From Seminavis robusta (lineage: Eukaryota; Bacillariophyta; Bacillariophyceae; Naviculales; Naviculaceae), in NCBI GenBank assembly GCA_903772945.1, contig CAICTM010000419.1, forward strand, positions 1-64,000: DNA of 64,000 bases. The letters are read 5' to 3'. This document shows positions 31,959 through 42,098 of the stretch, one piece after another. Each line of letters starts with the position of its first letter. The stretch's first letter is position 1. The notes below the pieces were generated by a model. That model was not told the DNA's origin, made no database searches, and saw only the letters and a program-made list of their open reading frames with translations. A program made the position numbers and the translations under genes.

Positions 31959-32946
31959 ATGGCAAAGCACGAGGAGGACAAGGAAGCCAAGAAGGAAGCC
32001 AAGAGGGCCGCCAAGAAGGCCAAGAAAGAAGAGAAGAAGGAACGGAAAAGGGCTGAAAAGGAAGCCAGAAAGAGGGAAAGAGAAACCAAAAAGCAGGAAA
32101 AGAGAGCTAGCAGAGAGGAAGAGGATCGCAGTCAGGAGGACACTGACGAGGACAGTCTCACCAAACAACTAGTAGAAGAAGGATATCAGACTCCTCCTCG
32201 AAAAGTGGCACGAAAAATTCGTCATGTTCCACTAGTAGATGCATCCTCCCAAACAGCTGAAGCAGGCCAGGACGGTCCATTCTACAAAAAGTGGATCGAA
32301 GTTTCCGCGTCCGTAATGCCAGCCGACATGGGAGACATCAAGACCGCCTTGGAGGACAATGTTCGAAACATGATTCTGCAATATATACCAAACCTAGGCA
32401 TCATGCTCACATTTCACAATCTAAAAGTCATTGCCAATGATGGAGCAGGAATGATTCTGGATGAGCTACCCTTTATTACCTATAAGGTCGGATTTGATTC
32501 CTGCGTGTTTGATCCAAAGATTGGAAATAAGGTATGTACTGTAGGGTCATACTGTATATACATCCATACTGTTTGATTTGATACATCTATCTGACCATGC
32601 TTTCTTGTTGGTTTGTCATTCATCTATCTACCTATCTATATACCCATACCTATAGTTGCAAGGCACCATCTCGAACTCGTTTCAGTCTCATTTGGCTATC
32701 CTCGTGATTGGAAATGTCAACGCCATGATCCCCGCACAGAGTATGCAGCTTGCCGGATACAAATTTGATGTCGATGCCATGGAATGGTCCAAAGATGATG
32801 GATCGGATACATTGGTCAAGGACCAAAAGATGGAGTTCTACGTAGACAAGATTCATGCACACATGGGAATCCTGTCCATTGAAGGATCCAAGCTAACCCA
32901 GTTTGTCGAGCCTCCTGCTGTTGCCGGATCCAACAGTGATGACTGA
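31959..32946 (+). CDS. DNA-directed RNA polymerase I subunit RPA43-like
   Basis: Two exons, 31959-32531 and 32656-32946, with a 124-bp intron (GTATGT...ATAG) in phase 0 give 287 residues. The ATG is in a strong context (AAAACCATGG). The first 55 residues are a Lys/Glu/Arg-rich charged region, possibly helical. The conserved core has LQYIPNLGIMLTFHNLKVI, then ELPFITYKVGFDSCVFDP and, across the intron, GNKLQGTISNSFQSHLAILVIGN, which is the Rpb7/A43 arrangement of a tip domain followed by an OB fold. A43 forms the stalk of Pol I and contacts the initiation factor Rrn3, so the product should act in the nucleolus. Length is near that of other A43 proteins; the basic-acidic extension is at the N- rather than C-terminus. 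Confidence 0.8.
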
Positions 32947-33242
32947 CTGACTGATTGACTGATGCTTCTAACTAGAAACGTACTTTCTTCTATTTGTTGT
33001 GAAAGGCACTTATTAAATGCATTCTTCTATGGTTCGTTGTCTCTTGGGCTGGATGATGATGATGATGTGAAGCATTTGTACCCAGCTCACTTAGTACGAT
33101 AGTACGGTAGCTACATCGTTATCCATGGGTTGCTGACTGGTTCCCATGCCAGCATTCTAAAAAATGGCTTTTTCCAAAAACATTTATAAATCTACGTGTA
33201 CTGTATTCCAACTGGCATTGTGCGTTTGCTTGTTTGCTATTG
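32947..33242. other. Convergent 3' region with GAT repeat
   Basis: Short spacer with a (GAT) run at about 33052-33068 and an ACTGACTGATTG repeat right after the RPA43 stop. Confidence 0.6.
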
Positions 33243-34817
33243 CTATTGGTTTTGGTAGATTGGTTCCACTCTCGACGGCCGTTTCAGAAACGCGTCATCG
33301 ACCTCTTTGAGCGGTTCGCGCCAGGGCGTTGGCACTTGCCAGTGCTTGTTCTTGTCCTTCTTCTTGGCGCTGCCAGTACCACTACTAGTAGTAGTACCAA
33401 CATTGGGATCGTTGGGATGTTTCCAATTCCAAAAGAGCTTTTGCTTCTTGTTTTTCTTTTTCGTTGTTGGACTACTCGACGAATCCTTTTGTTTGGTGGA
33501 TGCGGATCCGGCGTGAATATGCCAGCTATGAATCACGGAACAGCCATTGGCATCGTGAACACGGTACAGATTACTGGCCGATAACAATGCATGCAGGGCG
33601 GCATTTTCGGCCCCCATTTCGTTCATGGGGAAAAAGGCAGTTCCATTGGGACGTCCGTGCGCCGATGTCAAGACGCCGCGTCGAAAGGCATCGGGCTGGA
33701 GTTTGCCAGCAATCAATGTCCGTGTAAAGACGTAGCCATCCCAGGATGTTGGTTGGCCTTGTCCATTTTGGCACCATGGAAACAAGTGTGTATTGTTGGG
33801 CAAGGAAGATTGAGTGGTGGATGCCGATGCTCCTTTTGCGGCGGGACCATGGGCAAATTGGAAAAAGGCTCGAATTCGTGTCGGTGCTCGATGTGGTTGG
33901 TATCCCTGTGTGGGAATGGTAAGGAGTGTTCGACTCTTGATGAGTGTGGCCCATTGAACGGTATCATCAAATGCTTGATCGGCATTGGCCAGGACGACCA
34001 CTTCACTCTTGACAATTTTGGGGTTGGTGGCATAGGTGAACATTTCATAATAGTTGGGTTGTGGTTTCTTTCGATCGATGCAAATGAGTTTGTGCCGGGT
34101 AATGGAGTTTTTGGGCAATAGTCCTCGCATGTTATTGGAGGTGGTCCAGAATCGGAATTTCATTTGAAGTTGTTTCATTCGTTTTTGAAAATGGGTGCAA
34201 TTGGACTGCTTGGTGACAGAATCGAGAATGACAATTACATGATCAAAATGTGGATTGTAGAGGTTGTTGGCAATGGACGCTAAAACTTCGGATCGTTGAA
34301 GATCTTCTTCCTCTTCCTCTGGTAGTGCCCAAACGCTGGTGACCAAGGAAAGTGATTTGCGTTTGATTTTTGCCCATTGTTGGAATTTGGTCTGATTCAT
34401 CAGGTTTTTATTAGTAGTAGTGAGTGGCTGTTGTAGCGTGTCTGTCTTTGGATCCTCATTATCAGTGTTATCACCACTACCAGTAACAGAAGTAGTCTCA
34501 GTCTTCTTTGTGCTTGAGGAAGTGCTGGTCTTTTTGGATGTTTGTTTCGTTGGAACCGTGCTACTAGTAGTAGAATTATTGGTACTACCGGTAGTAACAA
34601 CGGCAACTTCCGTGTCTTGCCTCGGGAGTGAAGGATCAGCGACAAAAAACTTGAGCTCTTTTTGGTGCAGCACTTCAGTAATGAAGGATCCAACAGCCAT
34701 GCAGAACACGGCAGCTACCGTCAGACCAAACACCTGCTTGCGGCTAAAACCAGCAATACTACCGGTACTACTAGAAGAGCTGCGACTCCCATTGGTAGCG
34801 TTGTTCTTCGTCATCAT
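33243..34817 (-). CDS. Family G type II membrane protein, putative glycosyltransferase (member 2)
   Basis: 524 residues, ATG at 34817. One span at about 28-47 (QVFGLTVAAVFCMAVGSFI), a Thr/Ser/Lys-rich stem to about 155, then the domain: LSLVTSVWALPEEEEED, HVIVILDSVTKQSNCTHF, LICIDRKKPQPNYYEMFTYATNP, NADQAFDD (278-285), PTSWDGYVFTR, FPMNEMGAENAALHALL and CSVIHSWHIHAG. The Cys before the WDGY motif (FPWCQNGQGQ) is present but displaced by an insertion. After the WHIH motif there is a Lys-rich insertion (TTKKKNKKQK) not seen in other members. It belongs with member 1 at 9909 by its VILDSVT/WHIH variants only loosely. Single exon. Confidence 0.8.
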   Translation of the reverse strand: MMTKNNATNGSRSSSSSTGSIAGFSRKQVFGLTVAAVFCMAVGSFITEVLHQKELKFFVADPSLPRQDTEVAVVTTGSTNNSTTSSTVPTKQTSKKTSTSSSTKKTETTSVTGSGDNTDNEDPKTDTLQQPLTTTNKNLMNQTKFQQWAKIKRKSLSLVTSVWALPEEEEEDLQRSEVLASIANNLYNPHFDHVIVILDSVTKQSNCTHFQKRMKQLQMKFRFWTTSNNMRGLLPKNSITRHKLICIDRKKPQPNYYEMFTYATNPKIVKSEVVVLANADQAFDDTVQWATLIKSRTLLTIPTQGYQPHRAPTRIRAFFQFAHGPAAKGASASTTQSSLPNNTHLFPWCQNGQGQPTSWDGYVFTRTLIAGKLQPDAFRRGVLTSAHGRPNGTAFFPMNEMGAENAALHALLSASNLYRVHDANGCSVIHSWHIHAGSASTKQKDSSSSPTTKKKNKKQKLFWNWKHPNDPNVGTTTSSGTGSAKKKDKNKHWQVPTPWREPLKEVDDAFLKRPSRVEPIYQNQ

Positions 34818-35734
34818 CTTGGTTTGACTAGCCTAACTGATCGTGTATCTAATAGCTAGTGTGTCTTTTTAAAAAAGCGTGGGAGGTGGGAGGGTAGCGT
34901 TGTAGCGTTGCGAAATGCGCACCAGCTGCACCAAGCAGCCGCTGCGGATCTTCATTTTTTGGTGCTGTACCGGTTACAATGACTTTGGGATGCCACCACG
35001 TACTAATACGTTGATTTTTTCCGGAACATGTACGTACAATACATGTGCCGGTAAACGACAGAGTACAGTACTTTGTTGACCTCACCGTCCTTGAAGACCA
35101 TGATAGCAGCATTCTCCCTTTGCATGGATACCGGTCTGTACTTCTTTTTGACAGAGAGCGGCGGTGCATCGATGAGTGGGGAGACGCGTCTAGCTAGCAG
35201 TATTTCCGTGGAATGTAACCGTACATGTTGTAGGAACCTGTTTGGCAACCGTCCGGCCGTCCGGTACCATAACTGAAAAGGAGCAGCGATTGACTAGCTA
35301 TGCCTGAAAAGCAAAGGCTGCATCCGCTCACTAAAGTGGATGCATATTATTGCAAGACACCACCGGTTCTCACCGAACCCTGGAAAGAAAAGTGGACCAT
35401 TACAATGAGGAACGTCCTATGGTACTGGTATCCTCACAGCTGCCGGTAAACTAGTAGGAAGAAGCGCTTCCATTTCATGAGCAAGGTCATGACGGACGAG
35501 ACCTTTTGCCAACAAGCAATCCTGATGCACGTCACTCCGTTCAACGACACCCTCCCAGAAGTAAACGAACTTGCCCACAATCTACTCGATTCGATTAGCT
35601 ACGGACAAATGGACGAACACTTTCCCTCCTCCCTCCGAGGGTTCGTACTCCAGTCGAAGGTGTCCTGTTGCCTTCCAACCCCCCACAACTGGGGAAGGAC
35701 ATTGCCGACAGTGGGGCCTCGCCTTCGTCTGTCT
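34818..35734. other. Intergenic, no supported gene
   Basis: A plus-strand frame from 35477 runs into the antisense of the next gene. Its first 85 codons (MSKVMTDETFCQQAILMHVTP) do not match anything I know; I leave it unassigned. Confidence 0.4.
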
Positions 35735-36355
35735 TTATTTGAAAGTTACGGTTTGTCGGAACTCATTCCTCAGGTACTCAACGAGATCTCCAATAAAGAT
35801 AACTTTGCTCCAGAGATCCCCTTCCGTGTAGATATCATGATGACTATAACACCGCGTTTCCCCTGGGCGGAATTTCATAATGGACATTCCTTTGGCGTCA
35901 AACGTTTCTGTAAATTGGATCAAGTTCCAAAGAAATTCCTTTTGAAAGGATCCACTCATTCTCCAATAACACATATACGTGTTCGTGTCCCCTTGATACA
36001 CTTCGTCCTCAATGACAAACTTGTAGTCGTCCTTGACAAATTGAAATAGATTGCTCAAAAAGTACGATAGACGTTCTTTGCCTTGTATGGTAAAGGAAGG
36101 CTCTTGGTAGATGGCATCGTCCGTCCAAAGATCTACCACTTCTTCCCAATCGTCTTTTCCAACAACCATTAGTCGTCGTGCATTTTCCATACGGGCCTCT
36201 TTCAACCTCAATTCTTCCGACAAGGACGACGCGGTCATCTTCAGTTGCGTCGATACAATGACATGATGTCCTCTTCCAACAGTGAATGCGTGTACATGAC
36301 TACATGTAATGCATAACCAGCAGAGGATTGTTGGCACTACCAAGAGCGTATTCAT
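35735..36355 (-). CDS. Plastid-type SnoaL/NTF2-like protein
   Basis: 206 residues from the ATG at 36355. The frame is open further upstream, but this ATG directly precedes a signal peptide (TLLVVPTILCWLCITCSHVHA) ending before Phe24 (HAFTVGRG), the diatom plastid-import signature, which decides the start. After a helical segment (LSEELRLKEARMENARRLM) the fold-defining part is WEEVVDLWTDDAIYQEPSFTIQGKERLSYFLSNL, the pattern of SnoaL-like NTF2 domains (D-x-x-Y/F-x-x-P, then xxGxxxI). These cone-shaped folds serve as small isomerases, hydrolases or binding proteins. No catalytic set can be assigned. Stromal or intermembrane location of the plastid complex is inferred. Confidence 0.75.
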   Translation of the reverse strand: MNTLLVVPTILCWLCITCSHVHAFTVGRGHHVIVSTQLKMTASSLSEELRLKEARMENARRLMVVGKDDWEEVVDLWTDDAIYQEPSFTIQGKERLSYFLSNLFQFVKDDYKFVIEDEVYQGDTNTYMCYWRMSGSFQKEFLWNLIQFTETFDAKGMSIMKFRPGETRCYSHHDIYTEGDLWSKVIFIGDLVEYLRNEFRQTVTFK

Positions 36356-37086
36356 TCTTCGTCTTCTTTTCGAGGGAGGAGGGAGGGGACGGCGAAGATA
36401 CATACATGTACTGTAGACGACAATGATGTGTGGGGAGGCTTCAAGTTGCGCCAGGATACCTGTACCATGGTACCATTCAGTCTTGGATACTGTTGATTGA
36501 TCCGATTGATTCCCGATAACTGTTAAGCCAGTCAATCTGTTATTTCTTTCGAATGAATCTCCTGGAGGCCTGAGTTGTTGGCGCGACACAAGTTGACAGT
36601 AACTGTTGACAACCAACATTGGGCAGTACCGGTGTATCGGTACATGTATTATAGCAACCAGTAGCGTTCTCGAGTAGCTTTAGCTAACTACTCGTAATAG
36701 CTACTGAGTGGCTAGCTACAAGGACGGATTGTGGATTGGTTTGCTTCCTACCGTCATCCTGGAATGAATCAAAATTGTACCACGGAAGCCTTTCACATGG
36801 CTTCATTATTGCTCCTGCGGTACTAGTTAGTAGGCAGGAGAGCACTCCAGGCCGTGACTACCAACCCATGAGGTGCCTGGCTCCTCCTTGGCGAATCCCG
36901 GATCTGAGGAGGGCGAGGACTTCTCATGGCAATTATTTAAAAATTTTCGTCGTAGACATTTGTTGGTTGGCCCGCAACTAGTAGTGTCAAAATGCATTGA
37001 TTCTAACATGTATGCATTTATGTACGCATGTATGTATGTAGGTATGTACAGTATAGTAGGAAGAATTGGAAGATGTAGCTCCTTGC
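36356..37086. other. Intergenic, no supported gene
   Basis: Contains ATGTATGTATGTAGGTATG-like repeats near 37025-37050 and TACCGGTGTATCGGTACATG near 36626. No coding signal is convincing. Confidence 0.5.
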
Positions 37087-38289
37087 TTATTGTTCGGTAC
37101 TACCAAGAAGGACATCTGGTAGAGGGTATTTGGCCCGTCGATATGGCTGTGGAACCCGCGAGGGTGTCTCTGGATTGTCCCAGTATGCCTCATCCACATT
37201 GTGTGCTCTCATCTTTTTTGCCCCGTGAAAGTGCCATGTTCGAATGAGGGAACAACCATTGGCATCCCGCGCCGATGGCACATGCGCAAGCAGAGCCCAC
37301 AACCCGGCGTTCTCTCCTCCCGATTCATTCATTTTGAAGAATGCCTTGCCAGAGGTTGTGTTGGTTTTGAAATGGCGCATAAAGTCTTGTGACGCCAGCT
37401 TGCCTTGAATGAGTTGTCGGTAAAAGACGTAGCCATCCCAGGAGGTTTGTGTGGTGGACTCGCTGCAACGATTGGCAACAATTTTGTTGGCGACTTTTTT
37501 GGCCTTTCGTGAGGTGCCGCTGTGGATGTATTTGTAGTACTTTTGTACCTGCGTGGGTACACTGGTTCGGTTGTATCCCCACGTGGCCAGTGTGAGGACC
37601 GTGTTGGGTCGTATGCGCTTGGCTTGTTGGGCCGAGTCATCAAATGCTTGATCGGCATTGGAAAGAATGACAATGTCACTTGTGACAATGGTTGGATCGG
37701 TGGCATAGGAGAACATTTCGTAGTAGTTGGGTTGTCCCAACGGTCGGTCCACACATGTGAGCTTGTCTTGTGTCGAGTTTCGATGGCCCAGGCTCCAGCG
37801 ACTGGTAAAGCCTGTTTGGAGGGTATCCATGCTCTCTTGGAAATGTGAGCAATTGCCATCTGTAGAAGACCCATCCAGTATCACAACAACCTGGTCCAAG
37901 TGTGGATTGTGGATGTTACTGAGTAGGGCGGCTTGGATTTCTTTCCGATGGAGACTGGCTTCTTCGTCAGGAGACTGAGCCCAAAAGCTGGTTATCAAAG
38001 AGACTGTTGGACTGTCACTGTCACTCTTATCATCGCGAGCCCCAGCTGATGTACCGCTACTACCAGTAAGAGTAGCAGATAACGTCAGCTTTGTATTGGA
38101 AGGTGATGTAATGTCTGCTGTGATACCGCTACTAGTACCAGTACCGGTACTACTAGTAACCACCTTTACATTCGTGGCTACCAATACTACCCAGGAATAA
38201 ACTCCAACCATGGCCATCACGAAGATTCGTCTAATCATGGAGGTTCCAGAGATATTAATACCGTTCCACGCCATCGTCTTCATCATCAT
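37087..38289 (-). CDS. Family G type II membrane protein, putative glycosyltransferase (member 3)
   Basis: 400 residues from the first ATG of a triple Met at 38289; the frame is open above this but only with a TTG. The span is about 20-38 (IFVMAMVGVYSWVVLVATN). The short stem is Thr/Ser-rich. The domain opens VSLITSFWAQSPDEE and has DQVVVILDGSSTDGNCSHF, LTCVDRPLGQPNYYEMFSYATDP, NADQAFDD, VLTLATWGYNR, RCSESTTQTSWDGYVFYR, FFKMNESGGENAGLWALL and CSLIRTWHFHGAKKMRAHN. It is the closest relative of the frameshifted gene that starts at 39487, 1.2 kb away and in the opposite direction; the pair shares ATWGYN, ESGGENAGLWALLA and the YWDNPE...RVP tail. Confidence 0.85.
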   Translation of the reverse strand: MMMKTMAWNGINISGTSMIRRIFVMAMVGVYSWVVLVATNVKVVTSSTGTGTSSGITADITSPSNTKLTLSATLTGSSGTSAGARDDKSDSDSPTVSLITSFWAQSPDEEASLHRKEIQAALLSNIHNPHLDQVVVILDGSSTDGNCSHFQESMDTLQTGFTSRWSLGHRNSTQDKLTCVDRPLGQPNYYEMFSYATDPTIVTSDIVILSNADQAFDDSAQQAKRIRPNTVLTLATWGYNRTSVPTQVQKYYKYIHSGTSRKAKKVANKIVANRCSESTTQTSWDGYVFYRQLIQGKLASQDFMRHFKTNTTSGKAFFKMNESGGENAGLWALLAHVPSARDANGCSLIRTWHFHGAKKMRAHNVDEAYWDNPETPSRVPQPYRRAKYPLPDVLLGSTEQ

Positions 38290-39486
38290 CACAATAATAA
38301 TAAGGATACTGTATGGTCGCGACCTCTTGATCAAATGAAGAATTGAATTCAATCATAAGCGATTGCAAGCTCCAGCGGTTCCGCTCCAAACTCCAAAGAC
38401 GATGCTGACTCGGCTCTGCCACCAAATCTCTCTGAGTTCTGACCACGCACAACCAGTCAACGTTCGTCGTGCAGTTTTCAAGCCATTGGTACTACTGAGC
38501 TACTGAGTGCGCACTGCCACTATTATAGTACTTGGTACGGTAGCTGGTCTGGTACTCATATATATTATGATCAGTAACTAGCTAGTATGACATAATGTGA
38601 GATGCCCGCAAATAAAGTTCCAGAACCGAACGCCTTGGCTTTGGTCCGCGCTTCTGCCTGGATCAAGGGAACTTGGATTTTTAAAAGTCACGTATTAATT
38701 AATAAAGCCACCGTACCGTTCTGCATTCTGGGCTTCTGCCGTTGTTGTGAACCGGTACGAAACAGCTCACGAAACGCAACAGGGAGGATTTAGGGGAAGC
38801 TAGCTAGGGGAGGATATTCGGAATTATAGATCGGCAAGGAAATCCCGTACCGTAGCTTTTGTTCCAGTGATCCAGTGCTGTGAGGTGTGAGGCGTACTCA
38901 GTATGCATTTTAAAATAGTATTAATTGCAGAAATGCAACGTGATCATGATTTAAACCAAAAGGACAGATCACTGTCTTATGGTGTTCTGGCTACCGGTAG
39001 CTAGAGGACCACTTCCTACGATGTACCGGTACATTCAGGATCACTGGATCCTGACATACTGACACAATAAGTACTAGTATTATTGGATGGAGATAAAGCC
39101 ATTGATCGAAGGAGTACTAGCTAGTACTCGAGTAAAAGAGTTCTCGTGTACAGCTTATTGCCAGTGGAAACTGGGATGGAGCCACTGGTATCGGTACCAG
39201 TACCACTGCTCCACAAAAACCTACTAAATACTCGTATGTATTATGTATGTATGCATTGCTGTGCTGACCTTGGACCTGTAAGGTATTCGCGCGAGCTCTG
39301 AATACAACTTTTGCTCTTCTTTTCTCACGGCATTAGATATTGCTTCGGAGGAGTCACTTGTTTGACCTCTCCGGGACATTCTTTCAACTTCTTCCACGCT
39401 CCCCCATTATTGCACCTGGTCCAGAAAAAAAGGGCATTGACGAATTGACGACCCCTGTTGTTCATTTCTCGATTGAAGCAGACGAG
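38290..39486. other. Head-to-head promoter region of two family G genes
   Basis: About 1.2 kb between members 3 and 4, transcribed away from each other. Packed with TACCGGTA, GTACCAGTAC, ACTAGCTAGTA and AGTACT palindromes. No gene is supported. Confidence 0.55.
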
Positions 39487-40763
39487 ATGGCCATGACGAG
39501 GAACGAGCAGGTTGCGTTTAGCCCTCGTGGTACAATCAAGAAACGATTCTTTGCCATGGCTTTGGTGGGAGTTTGCTTGGTTTGGGTTGGCTTGATCATC
39601 ACGGATGTGAATGTCATGAGAGGCGCCGTCATGACAGCAACCGCTGCCAATCAAGAAGAGAGCGGGACAGTAGGTGCTAACAATACTGGCACTGCCAACG
39701 TTGATGGAAACACAACCAGGTGGTCCATGCTGGCTATGGATGCGTTTGTTGCCGGGAGCAGTGTTCCTCGAAAGCCGTACTCAAGAATCCTGGATTCTAC
39801 AGCGGATTTGCAAACCACCGCCGAGGCTGACACAACCGAAGCAAAGGCTCCCAGTGCCAAAACAATCTCCTTAGTTACCAGTTTCTTTGCGGATGCACTA
39901 GTACAAGAGGACCCGCATCCACATCTGGCTGAGATTCAAGCATCCATTCTCAACAACCTTCACAATCCATACTTTGATCAGCTGGTAGTCATTCTCGATG
40001 GTTCTTCCAGTCAGTCGAACTGCACTACGTTCTACGATCGTATTGGAGTACTGCAGAGACAATATGCAAAGTACTGGAAACTTATGGATCGCCATCCAAA
40101 GATAGTCAAACCGTCTCTGACCTGTGTTGATCGCCCTGAGTCACAACCCAACTATTATGAAATGTTCACCTATGCCACCGACCCAAACATTGTCACTGGT
40201 GACATCATTGTTCTCTCCAATGCGGATCAAGCATTTGACGATACAGTCGGAGAGGTCAAACGGATCAATTCAACACTGTCCTCACACTTGCCACTTGGGG
40301 ATACAATGAAACACTGGCACCAGAATCCATGAAACGTCACTTTAAATACGTCCATCGCAAACCCAAGGTTTCTAGAACAGGCATTGCCGGTCGCTGTGGG
40401 GCTACAACACCATCTTGGGATGGGTATGTCTTTCACAGGTTGCTCGTGCAAGGCAAGCTGCAACCACAAGACTTTATGCGCAACACACTTACAGAGTCAG
40501 GCAGGGCATTCTTCAAGATGAATGAATCTGGTGGAGAGAATGCTGGTTTATGGGCACTCTTGGCACAAATCCCTGAAGCCAATGATGCCAATGGCTGTGC
40601 ACTCGTGAGAACATGGCATTTCCACCATGCCAAAAAGATGCATGCACACAAAACGGATGAAAAGTACTGGGATAACCCAGAATCACCCTATCGAGTTCCA
40701 AAACCACATCGGCGGCCTACAGTTCCACTAGACCAGGTCCTCTTGAAGGCAGCAACGTTATAG
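39487..40763 (+). pseudogene. Family G member 4, one frameshift
   Basis: Starts at ATG 39487, just before a span (RFFAMALVGVCLVWVGLII). The first frame gives SLVTSFFADALVQED, FDQLVVILDGSSSQSNC, LTCVDRPESQPNYYEMFTYATDP and NADQAFDD, then loses homology near 40270. The next frame resumes at once with NTVLTLATWGYNETLAPES and continues to CALVRTWHFHHAKKMHAHK and a proper stop at 40763. Comparison with member 3 shows that one base is missing (or two are extra) between AAACGG and AACACTGTC at about 40257-40273. Apart from this the gene is well preserved, about 425 codons, so it is either a very young pseudogene or carries a sequencing or assembly error. A short intron is unlikely there. Confidence 0.75.
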
Positions 40764-42098
40764 AAAACCTTCCACGCACCAAACGCTTTCCCACTGTGTT
40801 TCATGCCATTGATGTATCAATTCTGCAAGAGCAATGTAATCAAATAATGTTGCTCAGTACATCATGTTCAAATACCCACGCGCTGCCACAACTCTGCTGA
40901 CGATGTAGGGCAAAGCAACACAGCGTGACACTACCGGTGGGTGTGTACGGTGACGAGACAGGCGTCTTCTGGCTGGCTGTTTCTCGTGCTGCACCCTCCT
41001 CATGGTGGAATTTTTTCGTGCCACATTGCCGATGGTGTCACTCGACTCGCTAGATCTTCCAAGCAAAGTTACGTACCGGTACGGCACTTTATCTCAGCAG
41101 ATATAGGTACTGTACCTTGTTCCTTCTCGACGCGTGCATGCAGCTCTGGCAAAGCTCAAATAAATAAACAAATGAAGGCCCTGGACGCAACAAGCAACAA
41201 AGCATCTTCCGATTCGATTCATCGTTCGAAACCAATCTACATGTACTACGAGTACTCTATGCATGAGAATCTGATGCTCTAGAAGATGGCACTCTGCTTG
41301 ACGACAAAAGCGTGGCTGTTGAAGGGAGTATCTGGTCGCGACACCCTGGGCATTGATAGGTACTCTCGGTACAGCACAGTAGCCTGGTTCCAACTGTATG
41401 GTACCGGTACGAGCGCACGCAAAGGCAAGCATTCCTTTCGAAACGACGTGCTGCCCTAGCGAGGATTGCTTGTAATAAAAAAGTAGTAAACTATAATACA
41501 GTACATTCGTGAGAGAAGGCTTGAAAGCATACCGCAAGGACTTCAATAGTGTTGCAAGGAGTCGAGTCGAAGTGACAGTCGAATCGAGCTGCATTGGCGC
41601 TATCCCCGTCGCCGCGCAGCAGTAAGATTTGATTTTCGGGCTCCATCACTGCTGTCGTTTCTTTTTGCTTGCTCCCATTGTGGTTCCCAGTACAGTAGAC
41701 TACAGTACGCTTGAGTCCCCACGTGCCCGTACCACTACTTGTATTGTGGTACGGTCATGCCGACGGCGCCACTGACGGAGTTCACGTAACCATGACAACA
41801 TTCATGGATATTTCCTTGACAATGTTGTACTCGTAAAAGGCACTGGCCGTGACATCAATACTCATAGTGGGACAAGTGTTGCTGCTATTGTTGTTGATGG
41901 GCAGTATATCGTTTTCTCGTGTCAAGAAGGAACGTAGTACGTGTCGATGATGCGAGAGGATCATGAGCGGCCCTAGTACAATTCGGGGCGCCGGCTGTGT
42001 TGATTGTCGTGGTACGATAGGCAATTCCGCGAAACCTTAGGGCTGATCGGCGATTGTCATGTGGTTGCCAGCCAGTCATTCCTTATTGCTGGACTGGC
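40764..42098. other. Intergenic, no supported gene
   Basis: A 166-codon minus-strand frame at 41094-41594 has no membrane, signal or family pattern and looks accidental. The right end (about 42035-42098) is homologous to 44790-44876 and belongs to the duplication of the next two genes. Confidence 0.5.

Noticed and set aside
35477-36049. 190-codon plus-strand frame
   Set aside because: Its second half is antisense to the SnoaL-like gene, which has clear protein features. The first half has no family signal.
39487-40763. Short intron explaining the frame change in family G member 4
   Set aside because: Homology to member 3 is continuous across the site with only one base missing, leaving no room for an intron.
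41094-41594. 166-codon minus-strand frame
   Set aside because: No motif, membrane span pattern or conserved composition; it probably arose by chance in a spacer.
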